64,000 nt of DNA, from positions 55,363,665 to 55,427,664 of the forward strand of contig OX419757.1 of the NCBI GenBank assembly GCA_948567375.1. The letters are read 5' to 3'. This document shows positions 44,405-54,231 of the stretch, in pieces. A program made the position numbers and the translations under genes. This DNA comes from Lunularia cruciata. Taxonomy: Eukaryota > Streptophyta > Marchantiopsida > Lunulariales > Lunulariaceae. Below the pieces are notes generated by a model. It had not been told where the DNA came from. It saw only the letters and a list, made by a program, of their open reading frames with translations, and did no database searches. The stretch's first letter is position 1; each line of letters starts with the position of its first letter.

Positions 44405-44924
44405 TATGGACATACAAAAAAACTGAAAAGATTACCACCAAGCAAACTCCATATTTCTTGGCATACGGATTGCATCCCATATTACCAATTGAATTTGAAG
44501 TACCAACATATCAGATTTTGTGCAAAGAACAATTGTTGGAGGAAGAAAGCCAAGATCTTTGGATCCACCAACTGATGTGGTTAGAAGAGAAAAGGAACAA
44601 TGCAATGCAAACCACAAAGTAAGTACCAGAATAGCAAAAGGTCCGGCATGATAAGAGAATCAAGCTTGTGGCTGTTCATGAAGATGACTTGGTATTGTTA
44701 TATGACAATTGCCAAATGTTTTTTCCAAGTAAATTGCATTTAAGGCGGATAGCGCCATATTGTGTTATGCACATATATGTCAATGGCTCTATTCAACTTG
44801 CAGTCCTCAAAGGCAATCCTTTTGCCACTCGAGTAAAGGGGTGGAGGGTTAGAAAATACTGGACCACAGCCTCGACTTTGTATAAAGAATCGGTCGTCGG
44901 TGTTTGCGGTGATGCTCATATTTG
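44405..44924 (+). pseudogene. Integrase C-terminus of the giant-LTR element
   Basis: Directly after the reverse transcriptase FIDD block the frame reads LWTYKKTEKITTKQTPYFLAYG and HPILPIEFEVPT, which belong after the integrase catalytic Glu. The GPY-like tail FPSKLHLRRIAPYCV...NGSIQLAVLKG follows, ending TGA near 44922. The rest of reverse transcriptase, RNase H, the integrase zinc site and the catalytic core are deleted. Confidence 0.75.
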
Positions 44925-44936
44925 AGGGAGGGAGTA
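44924..44936 (+). other. Polypurine tract of the giant-LTR element
   Basis: GAGGGAGGGAGTA, directly before the 3' LTR. Confidence 0.75.
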
Positions 44937-47900
44937 TGTCCTGCCCACATTTTTTGGTTTCTTTTGTTTTGTTAATGTTTTGAGGAAGAAGTGAATAAGA
45001 AAGCCAAATTACAAAGAAAAGAATGGAATAATGTGTCTTTGGGTTGGAAAATGGAAGTACTCGGAAGGGGAGTACAAAGAAACAAGTCCGAAGATGATCA
45101 TCTTTGGATTAGGCAGCAAAGGCCAATACAAAGATGGTCTAACAACTTGTCTACATGGCAAGAGAGTACACTTCAAGAAATGGCGGAGGCTGAAGAAGCA
45201 TGTCTTGACAATTGACAAGACATCAACATGCAGAAGAAGGGAGAGTCAATTTTGAAATTCACTAAAGAATGACTGCACTTTGGGGTAATATAAAATTGCG
45301 ATTACGCAAGGGAAAATTGAATATGTCAAGTAGATTTCCTGTTCCTCTGAGTAGTTGTCCTATAGTGATGCGTGTCAAGAAGCCAATTGAAAGTGAAATT
45401 TTCTGAAATCCAAAAGGGATTAGAGTGTCATGTCTAGGAGAGGGAATAGTTTTCCAATGCCAAAGAACAAGAGAGCAAATCATGGCAAAGAAGGTCAAGA
45501 ACACCCTTGCAGTAAGGAGCTTTGCAATTTGGAGGTTAGATGTTGTAGCAAGGATCAAGGTCTTGAATAGACTTCATATTACCTTTTTAGCGTGGAACTA
45601 GAATTTCAGTTTCTCGAGAATCATGGTAGAGATAGCTGCCAATAATTGTGAGGAAGGCCCTAAAGTCAAAGGGAAGAGAGGAAATCTGGCTGAGTTGGAT
45701 TGGAGGTTAGTGTTGGGAAAGGAAGCAAGAGAGCCATTGGGGATCACCTTCTATTGGAAGTGTGATGCTGCAGAAGAGACTACGGAAATTTTCAATTCAT
45801 TCTTTGCTCCACATACAACTAATGGTTACAAGGTGGAGTCCTATCGGGACCCAATTAAACGAAGTATCATAAGAGCAATAATGGCAATGTTCAAGCCCAA
45901 ACAAATGACATATGTGAACATGCAGCAGTTGGTCTTCTTCCACAAAATGTTTGCATGAGTGAAGGTGAATTGGGCAAAGTGTTTCCACCAATGAACAAGG
46001 CAGATGGTCATCAATTGGAGAATAAATTTGCCTTTGCATTATTTTGCACCGTTTGCATCACATTTCTACTTTGGGTTGAATTTGCTGATAGTGGAAGAGA
46101 GGTGTTGCATGGTGTCACATTTTCATCCTGATTTGAGACAAGAAGCGGATGAAGAAGAACAATACTACATGGCACACTTGCGAGCCAGTGATGATCATTT
46201 CTTTGGAATGGGACAAAAAGAGATGGAAGAAGTAATAAGCCCAAAGAAGAAGAAGAAGAAGAAGAAGGGGACTCAACCCAAAGAAGCAGAGTTACCTCCA
46301 GCACAAAGGAAGATCCAAAGACTCACTGTGCAAGGTAAGAAGGTGGTAAAAGAAGAACCTGTGGAAACCAAGTTTGAAGGGGAGACAAAGTCTAGACAAG
46401 AAGACTTTGAAGAAGCAAAGCTCACATTACAAAGTGAGGAATCCGGAAGTGAGAGTGAGGGTGACAAAAAGGTTCAACAATCGGCTGAAGCAGAAGAAGA
46501 TGAAGATTTTCATGCGATAAGTGACTGTATGGAGGGAAGTGCTAATCCCTATGTAGCCCTAGTCATGGAAGAGATGGAGGCTGAGCAACAGAAGGAGTAC
46601 CCTGCAGGCCCAAGTTCAACGGGTAAGGAAGAAGGAGGCTTGGATGCAATATTGCTGAAAGTACAAAGATCTAGACTTTGGAAGAAGGAGCCAGCGGAAG
46701 AGGCAAAGTATGACAATGTGGCCAAAGACAAAGAGAAATTTGAAGGAATACAATATTTAGCGTAGGTTGTAACTCCACTGTTGGAGCTGTTGAAAGAGCA
46801 ATAGAATCTAATTCCATAATCTAGGATGAAGGCAAAGAACAAGTTGCAGGTGGTGAAGTATCCACTAGCTGAAGTGAAGGGATTGTAGGAACGAGTAACC
46901 CAAAGAGACAAGGAAGTTGAAGAGCTTTGGGTGGATACAATCTTGAAGAAGAAGACTTTTGAGAAGTTGCAAGAGAGTTTTGAGTCAAGAGGGAGAGAAA
47001 TGCAGCATCAAGCCAAAGAGTTGAAGGAGCAGACAATGTTGCTGACCAAGATGAAAGAGGAGGTCAATGACGTGCGCATTGAGAGTATCCATGTAAAAGT
47101 GATGGCAGCAATGATGGAGCAAGAGTTAGATGGCTTGAGGAAGAGTGCAATCAAGAAGGATCAAGCATGGCAGAGAGAGTTGGCAATCAGACATCAAGAA
47201 GAAGAAAGGTTGAGAGAATTGGTACAAAGTGTTGAGTTACAACGTTCTCAATATGAGGAGGAAAAGAAGATGCTTGCTGCTGAGTACAAAAACAAGTTGA
47301 GGATGTATCGGGAGGAGTTGAAGGTAGAGTGATCTCGGGATTATGCATTGGAATCAGTAGGAGAAGTTGTGGGAAAATTGAGAAGAATGTTGTGCACTAA
47401 GGCGGAAGGAAGGTTGGAAGAAGCAAGACGACACGAGTTAAAGTTGCTTGTGCAGGAAACTTGGAAGAGGAGAGCAAAGGATGTTGATATGAACACTCTC
47501 CTAATTCAATTGAGAGAACAAGTCAATAGAAAGATGTTGGAAGTAGGAGACAACGTCAGTCTCAAATTAGATTTAGTGAATTCAGAGTTAGAAAGAATTA
47601 GGAGTATTGTGAAGGAGGAGAAGAAGTTTGATGTTGTAGAAGTAGGAATTAAGGTGTCTTTGGACTTGTTCTTTGAGACATTAGAGAGGAGTGGGTTGCA
47701 AGATAAGGAAGTAGACAGATTACCCATGACCTTAATTGCAGATCATACTAAAGAAGTAGTAGAAATAGTGAAGGATTTAGTAGAATCAGATATACCCAAA
47801 GAAGGAGAGGTAATAGGAAAATCATCAGGTTTGGAAGCCGAAGTCAAAGTAGACATCGGATCAGAATAATAACAGTTTTGAGATTTGAAGATGTAGATAT

Positions 47901-48676
47901 GAAGAGGTGCATTGTCATTTTGGATCTACAAGTAGGAAGAGTTGTTGTAGAACTATATAGTTGTTAGTAACTATCAAGTGCTTCACTATTTAAAGGTGGC
48001 ATTCATAGTCATATGTTGTTTAGTATCCATAATTTTCTGAAGATAGATAAAGCAAAGTGTTGTGAAGCAGTGCTCATTGCTTGAGCTTAATTTTGGGTAT
48101 CAACTTTGTGTTTGTGTTTGTGTTTGTGAGTGTGTGGAGAATTTTGAAGTGCAAGTCAATGTGCTTTTGGATGTTGGATTCCGCAGCCTTGATTTTCATT
48201 CTGTGTGTATGATCCTAAGTGAAGTGCAATCGGAGCAATGCCTTGACAGATTTGAGAGGAATTGTAGTGTTGGTAGTATTTTGCATTTGTGAGTGCAGCG
48301 CAATGTTGATGTAAAGAAATTTCAATCAAGGAAGTTGTGCCTTTTGTGGAGGGGTAGAACACAATTCTGAGGCAAAGTTGTTTTGCAATGAAGTGCCATC
48401 TTTGGGAGAATCTGAATCATCACAATCAAGATTTGTTTGGACAGAATTTGCTATGTTGTGATTATGGGTGTGTGAATTTGTGACAAGTTGTCAAGATTGT
48501 GAGCTTGTTACTCTCTTCTGGGTGTAGTTGCTACTTGAGAGATTAATAATGAAACCAAGAAGAACTGAGATTGTTACTGATTGACTTCATATTTGGACAT
48601 TTCTTAATAGTATTTGTGCGGGAATGAACTTTACTTACCTGATTACCAAAAAAGTGATATTTTTCGGGTTGTCACA
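44937..48676 (+). repeat. 3' giant LTR (3740 bp)
   Basis: TGTCCTGCCCACATTTTTTG ... GGGTTGTCACA. It is uninterrupted and serves as the reference for the split 5' copy. Most of its length is the frame at 45368-47869. Around 430 bp of upstream sequence and 800 bp of downstream sequence are non-coding. Confidence 0.9.
45368..47869 (+). pseudogene. Long frame inside the giant LTR, unknown protein (~830 codons)
   Basis: From ATG 45368 (MRVKKPIESE) the same phase runs through AKKVKNTLAVRSFAIWRLDV, GKEAREPLGITFYW and FKPKQMTYVNMQQLVFFHKM to TGA near 45956. After a phase change an open run at 46004-46765 begins LPLHYFAPFASHFYFGLNLL and turns strongly acidic and Lys/Glu-rich. Runs at 46931-47332 and 47348-47869 look like a long coiled coil (QHQAKELKEQ, RHQEEERLRELVQSVELQ) followed by VSLDLFFETLERSGLQDKEV. 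Only a few stops or shifts break it. Some are absent from the other LTR, so it was probably open in the ancestor. There is no retroviral motif and no clear membrane segment. It could be a captured host gene or an env-position ORF swallowed by LTR expansion. Confidence 0.6.
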
Positions 48677-48681
48677 CTTGC
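48677..48681 (+). repeat. Right 5-bp target duplication of the giant-LTR element
   Basis: CTTGC, matching 28534-28538 exactly. Removing one copy with the element restores the LINE reading frame. Confidence 0.95.
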
Positions 48682-49478
48682 TTTGGCAAGGGTGCAGGCT
48701 CTTGGATCCTAGCTTGACCACACATTAGGGCATTCTGACTCGCACCAATTACTTTCTCTACAGCAATGAGGTTTCACCTAGGTTTGGTCCTCCGATCTGC
48801 ATCTTCATTACTCACTTGTGAGTGTGGTTCTACATTAGATGGAATAGTGGTCCATATGACATGGTGCCCTTTTGGAAGACAGAGAATAGCTACCCATGAT
48901 GCTATTAGGGACATAGTGTTGCTATGGCACAAGAGAGTGGATACTTGGCTTGAAGAGAGCATTTGTATGCTTTGCAGATGACAAGTGTCAAGGTAAACTT
49001 ATACTTGGTCTAAGATGATCAGGTGACAATAGTGGATGTCGTGGTTACAGACCCTATGCAAGATATAGTTTTGGAGAGAGTGATTACCTATCCCCTTGAT
49101 GGGCGGCAAGCGAGAGTAGGTCGCAAGGTCTCCAAGTATAGGGGCATGCAGCAAGGTCACCTCTTTGTTTCTCTAGCCTTGGAGTTATATGGAGTAATGG
49201 ACACAACATTTGACACATTTGTCAAGGAGTGCACGAGAGCTTATCGTGTTAGGCGCCAAGGGGTACCACTTTCACTCTCATACTTTGTAGCATATTTTAG
49301 ACAACGTGTGTCCATTGATCTACAAAGAGCAGTGGCTGGCGCAATCCATAGGAGAGCAATCACACTAGGTGATGCTTCTTTGGATGCTCCAATTGGTTGT
49401 AGACCACACAACTTGCATAGCTCAGATATCTTAGGTGTAGTGGGGCAGATTTCGCATATAGACTCTATTGGGGCTTAG
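48682..49478 (+). pseudogene. RLE LINE protein, C-terminal restriction-like endonuclease region
   Basis: The frame continues from 28538 with GKGAGSWILA, then has two TGA stops before an open run at 48766-48981. That run contains RFHLGLVLRSAS, the zinc-binding CECG...H...C pattern and RIATHDAIRDIV. A frameshift follows, and 49023-49478 (first codon GTG, not a real start) continues with VDVVVTDP, KYRGMQQGHLF and YFRQRVSIDLQRAVAGAI. The order of CCHC-like motif, R..HD..RD and a DVxVTDP strand is that of the PD-(D/E)xK-like nuclease at the end of R2/NeSL-type LINE proteins. It would nick the target DNA to prime reverse transcription. The stops and frameshift make it dead. Family placement is from motif memory. 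Confidence 0.6.
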
Positions 49479-49565
49479 CCTCATTTTACCTTTTTCATCT
49501 CTCCCTTTTGTGGCTTGATGGTGTCTTCCCATCCTTCATTTTTTCTACATAGTCATCCTTCTCTC

Positions 49566-49582
49566 GATACATGACTTAAGTT
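49566..49582 (+). repeat. Right 17-bp target-site duplication of the RLE LINE
   Basis: This is the partner of 1394-1410 with one mismatch. A second partial copy of the motif (ATGACTTAAGTTAATGAGA) lies about 121 bp further right near 49692, so the target seems to have been a short tandem repeat. Confidence 0.55.
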
Positions 49583-51343
49583 AATGAGAACTTAAATTGC
49601 ATATACCCTTCCAATTTACATTTATATTTATATTGATATCAAAAGCTTATGATGTATATGACCCTTTGTGTTTATTTCAGTAAAATCTGGTATATGACTT
49701 AAGTTAATGAGAGTGTCTTTGCCTTGGAAAAATAGATACGATTGGTACATTAAAAAAGAAAAGATACATAATTGACATAAAATAAATTCACATGCAAAGC
49801 TAGTAGAATAGACAATGTTGATATGTTGATATGTTTGTTAATGCTACAAAATAGACATTTACATTTGGAAAATTATTTTTTTCAATAAAAAACTAATATG
49901 GTATACAAATATAGTTCATTAACATAAAAATAAAATTATATTTTGTTTATACTAGACTCTCCTAAACATTTAGTTTCATCTATATCATATTAAAGCAAGC
50001 AAAAGAATTATGAGTAACATTGTATACACTATATAATACTTGTGAAATAATGAGAAAAGCAGGTCAACTCCATATATATAACAAATATACTATCTTGTGA
50101 TATTAGAAGCAACTTAATTAAATTAACATCTTGAATATGAAGTCACTTAATGGTGCGCTTCACACAAAAGTCTCAAGATATCTTGAATAATAATGATATC
50201 ACTTTGAGAATTTAATGTGATTATTAATTTTCTGAGTAAAAATTATTTTTGACTTGCAAAGTTTGCTTAGGAATTTATAACAGATCTTATTGATTAAAAA
50301 ATTTATAATAAAAAAATAATTATTATTATTTAAACAAGAAAAATATTAGATCCTAGCATATTTGGTATGTATATAATTTTAAGGTTTAGATTAGAAGGAA
50401 TAAATAAATATAAATTTCAATGATTACAATTTATCATAATAATCATTTGTATGAGTAAGAACTAAAATATAGGAGAAAATTTGATTTTTTAAATGTATTT
50501 TTAATATTATATACTTATCTCATATTCTTTTTTTACCTTGAATATTTTGTATGCATACTATCTTGGAAAAAAAAGTATTTTGAATTGGTTATGAGAATTT
50601 TGTTTTATTGAGTGTTTACTAAGATAAAATTCTAGTTTTTATACTGTTCTATATCATATTATTCAATTTAACTAAGGCTATTCAATGTTGGGACGAGTGT
50701 TAATAAATCAATAAGAATACATCGTTCTCTTGTGTGTAGAGGTCAAAAATGATTAAAAATGGAAATAAGTATCACTATGTGGTAAATTTTTTATTTTTAA
50801 TTATTTACTAGTTAATCTCTTGTGCAAGAACAAAAGAGTGTAGTGTCATCCTTGTGACACACTATGGAAAAGGTAAAACTGAAGATTTACTTCAATTACA
50901 AATAGATTCCAAATTTATCTTGAAGGTGATGGCTCATTTCACTCCAAAGATGCACACTACCCTTCCTTGAAAGCACGACTCCAAAGGTATTTATGCATCA
51001 ATGGAATGCCTTTGCCTTTTGATTTTGCAATCTCCCAATACTCCAAATCCAAATTGACTCCTCAATGCATCAATTCACTCCTTTGGATCCCTCAAAAATC
51101 AAACATCTTGATCAAGTAATAATACACCTCTCTAAATGCTAGCACTTGTGATCCTATTGTGAAATTCCTCACCACTACTCAACTTAGACATTCACCAACA
51201 CTCAAAATGGAAAAATAATAGTTTATGAGGAACTTAAGAGTCCTTCTATTGAACTTTCATCTCATCAGAAAAATGAACTGATAAATTGAAGCCAAAAAAC
51301 TTTGGGCCTAAGTCTTATATATGTTTCATACTTTATTCTAAAA
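49583..51343. other. AT-rich stretch without genes
   Basis: The first 140 bases repeat the satellite-like unit seen at about 1285-1410. The rest is low-complexity AT-rich sequence with no frame above background and no recognised element. Confidence 0.6.
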
Positions 51344-51921
51344 TCTAATACCAATAGCTAGACATATTATCTAGAGGTGGAAATTGGCTTGGAACCATCT
51401 AGAAGAATGTTATATATGATAGACTAAGTAGATCAAATAATGGTCTCACCAAAAGAGTACTTCCAGTAACATGGTAGGAATCAAAAATATCCTAAAAACT
51501 TCAAATTTAATTTTGAAGGCCTAAAAAAATGAATTAGATCTCAAAATGAAGAATTCTACTCCTGTTGGGTTAAGAGGCTTGGTTTTGTCTCCACTATTTG
51601 TCTCATTGAGAGATTTCCAATGGTACCTCACCCATGCAATTTTGAGCTTCCTACAAGAAGATTCTCTAAAAATTTACTTTGGTCTTGTTTGACCAACCAA
51701 ATAGGACAAGGACAAACATGTCACCCATCCATATAACAAATCTAAAGGTGGAGCTCGCTTACATGTTATTGATCCATGTATCATATGTAGAGCTCCCTTT
51801 GAGTGGATTTTCTTTGCTATATAATAAAGACAAGGTGCTCCTTTGGGGCATCAAAGTATTGAGTGTTGAAACTTTGTGTTTATTTTTCTCTAGGAGGTTC
51901 TCTTATCCTTGGAATATTACA
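51344..51921 (+). repeat. Solo LTR of the chromovirus family (578 bp)
   Basis: TCTAATACCAATAGCTAGAC ... CCTTGGAATATTACA is homologous to the reverse complement of 27692-28289. Flanks TAAAA and CAAAG differ only by transitions and may be a decayed 5-bp duplication. There is no internal sequence. Confidence 0.8.
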
Positions 51922-52651
51922 CAAAGGGATTTTGAGATTAAGCAGACTTCTTGGTAATGTTTTTATTTCTACCCTATCTCTACACACACTTAGTATTTTG
52001 ATCCTATCTTATCATAATTACATATAAATTAATTAAGCATCTTAGATATGTAAGTGGAGGTGTTAAGTCTTTTAGAAATTCAATTTGAAATTTAAAAATT
52101 TAGACTTACAACTTCAAAGACTTGCTTAATTGAGAAGTCTTATACAACTCCAAAAGCACTCTTCCTAAAATATTTATACCAATGAACTCCTTTGGTTAAC
52201 TTCCTACTCTACAAGTACAAATAACTTCCTTTGGTGAAGTGTCTTTGGCCTAAAGTCCTTATTGCAAAGAAACTCCTTTCACCCCCAAACTGCCTAAAAA
52301 TTACTTTAATTTGCTCCTTATACTCTTGTTTCTTTAGTAGATAGGTGTTACAAACTTCAATAAAAAATTTATCTAAATGTTCCTTAAGCATAATTGCTAA
52401 CTTCTCCATTTGTTCCTCTTCATAGGTTTGTCTTTCTAGCTTTTGGACCTACAACCTTGTGTATTTTTGTCTTCATCACCTTCCCTTTGGCTCCTTCCTT
52501 TATTGGTACATGGTCCTTTGGGCCCGTCTCTCTCCTTGGACCTTCTTCTTCTTCTTCTTCTTCTACACCTTTGCCTCTTTGTCTTGGTCCTCATGTTGGT
52601 TTGGGTTTGGAGTGGACTGAGTGTCCTTGCATTGCTCATCTTCCTTTGCTT

Positions 52652-52913
52652 CTTCTATAGATCACTTCTATCAAATGACCATTCTTCTTCTTCTTCTTCT
52701 TCTTCTTCTTCTTCTTCTTCTTCTTCTTCTTCTTCTTCTTCTTCTTCTTCTTCTTCCTCTTGATACTTGACTTCAGATTCACTTTCTTCTAAGGCTGCTT
52801 CTTCTATAGATCACTTCTATCAAATGACCATTCTTCTTCTTCTTCTTCTTCTTCTTCTTCTTCTTCTTCCTCTTGATACTTGACTTCAGATTCACTTTCT
52901 TCTAAGGCTGCTT
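52652..52913. repeat. 149-bp tandem duplication carrying (TTC)n of different lengths
   Basis: CTTCTATAGATCACTTCTAT and the sequence through CTTCTAAGGCTGCTTCT occur twice, at 52652 and 52801. Each has a TTC run, about 25 triplets at 52682-52757 and about 13 at 52831-52869. On the minus strand the runs are GAA, encoding poly-glutamate in the decayed ORF. Confidence 0.9.
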
Positions 52914-53082
52914 CTCCCTCCAAATTTGAACTGAAATTTTTTTGGGAGTGTCGTCTTGGTTTCTTTGCAAGATTTGTGGACTTTGTTTGAGGGATTCTCT
53001 TCTTCTTTGCTATCTTCAAGGTGGCCTCTTCTTTGTCCACCGGTAATAACTCTCAAATTTTTGCAAACTTTACATCCAATTC

Positions 53083-53848
53083 TGTAATACCAAGAGCTAC
53101 CCATATGATCTAGATGTGAAATTTGGTTTCGTAACATCTGGAATGATGTTATACATGATGGTCAAAATAGATTAGATAGAAGTATCACCAAAAGGGTACT
53201 TCTACTAATAGAGCAAAAAACCAAAATAGATTTGAAAACCTTAGAACCAATAGCTAGACATATGATTTGAAGGTGAGAATTGGGTTGGTAACATCTGGAA
53301 GGATGTTACACAGGATGGAATGAATAGATCAGAAAGAGGTATCACCAAAAGGAAACTTCTACTAATAGAGTTGGAACCAAAATATGCCTAAAATCTTTGA
53401 AGGCAATTTTGGAGGCCTAAATGGATGAATTAGGCCTCAAAAATGTGCATATGCTCGCTCTCCCCTCCCCTCCCCTCCCCTCCCCTCCCCTCCTCCCCCC
53501 TATTGCTTTGTCTTGTTGAGAGTTTTGCAACGGTACCTCACCCACGTGATTTTGAGATTCCTACAAGAAGATTCCCTAAAAGATTCCCTTTGGTCAAAGC
53601 TTGTTTGACCAACCAGATAGGACCATGACCAACATGTCACCCATCCAAGTAAGTAATCCAAGGGTGGAGCTTGCTGACATGTCACCTATCTATGTACCTA
53701 ATCCTATGGTAGAGCTTCATTGGAGAAGATCCGCTTTACCTATATAATAAAGAGAAGGTGCTCCTTTGGGGCATCGGAGTTTGAGTATGAAAGTGTGTGT
53801 TTCTCATGGTGTGTTTCTCTTCAGGTCTCCTATCCTCAGAGTATTACA
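53083..53848 (+). repeat. Solo LTR of the chromovirus family (766 bp), perfect TSD
   Basis: TGTAATACCAAGAGC ... CTCAGAGTATTACA is flanked by AATTC on both sides (53078-53082, 53849-53853). It is homologous to the LTR at 27692-28289 but longer, because its first roughly 145 bp are duplicated (53083 and about 53229) and it carries a CCCCT microsatellite. Confidence 0.9.
53461..53493. repeat. (TCCCC)n microsatellite
   Basis: About six to seven TCCCC units lie inside the solo LTR, at a place where other LTRs of the family have unrepeated sequence. Confidence 0.9.
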
Positions 53849-54012
53849 AATTCTTGATACTTCTTGATCATGGATCTTCCTTCAAGTTGCAAAGAAAAGT
53901 ACTCCATTGGGAACTTTGCTTGGAAGTGGCTCTAAAGCTTCTTGTGCTCCTCCCTCATTCGTAGATTGATCCATATAGAAATGCATTGTGAACAAGGCCA
54001 ATATATTGCTCC

Positions 54013-54231
54013 ATCATCTTCTTTAAATTTTTAATGTAGGCTCCTTGCTTGATGATAAAACATATTGGCATAATTGATAGGTTCTCCTTTGATACATGTA
54101 CTCAAAGAAGACAACTTTGCTATCATCTTCTTCAAATTTTTGATGTAGACTCCTTGCTTGATGATAAAACATATTGGCATAATTGATAGGTTCTCCTTGA
54201 TACATGTACTCAAAGAAGACAACTTGGCTAT
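54013..54231. repeat. 109-bp tandem duplication in the decayed ORF
   Basis: CTCCTTGCTTGATGATAAAA to CAAAGAAGACAACTT occurs at 54041 and again at 54150. One unit has an extra T in TCTCCTTTGATAC. The repeated peptide contains VFFEYMYQ and INYANMFYHQ. Confidence 0.9.

Larger units (their letters stand above)
28539..48676 (+). mobile_element. Gypsy element with giant (~3.74 kb) LTRs, internally deleted
   Basis: It is flanked by a perfect 5-bp duplication CTTGC (28534-28538 and 48677-48681). The left LTR is 28539-40109, or 3734 bp after subtracting the nested B element and one copy of its GATC, and the right LTR is 44937-48676 (3740 bp). Between them are a tRNA-Asp-type primer site, gag, a damaged reverse transcriptase fused to the end of integrase, and a polypurine tract. 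Roughly three quarters of the element is therefore LTR. The RT and gag style resembles the Athila/Tat side of plant gypsy. Missing RNase H and most of integrase make it non-autonomous. Confidence 0.9.
1411..49565 (+). mobile_element. Ancient RLE-type non-LTR retroelement (R2/NeSL/Utopia-like), split by nested insertions
   Basis: Only about 2.1 kb of this interval is the element itself: 1411 to about 2409, 28290-28538 and 48682-49565. The rest is later insertions. The 5' part has a 280-bp tandem duplication and a small C2H2-finger frame. The 3' part encodes a C-terminal region with a C.CG...H...C zinc-binding motif, a HDAIRDI motif and a VDVVVTDP motif, which is the arrangement of the restriction-like endonuclease found at the end of R2/NeSL-type LINE proteins. 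The reverse transcriptase is missing, apparently lost in a deletion that also removed the outer end of the chromovirus LTR at about 2410. Assignment to the RLE group is by motif only. Confidence 0.6.

Noticed and set aside
52443-52763. Plus-strand frame with a long poly-Ser tail
   Set aside because: The tail is the translation of the TTC microsatellite. The minus strand is the more protein-like reading.
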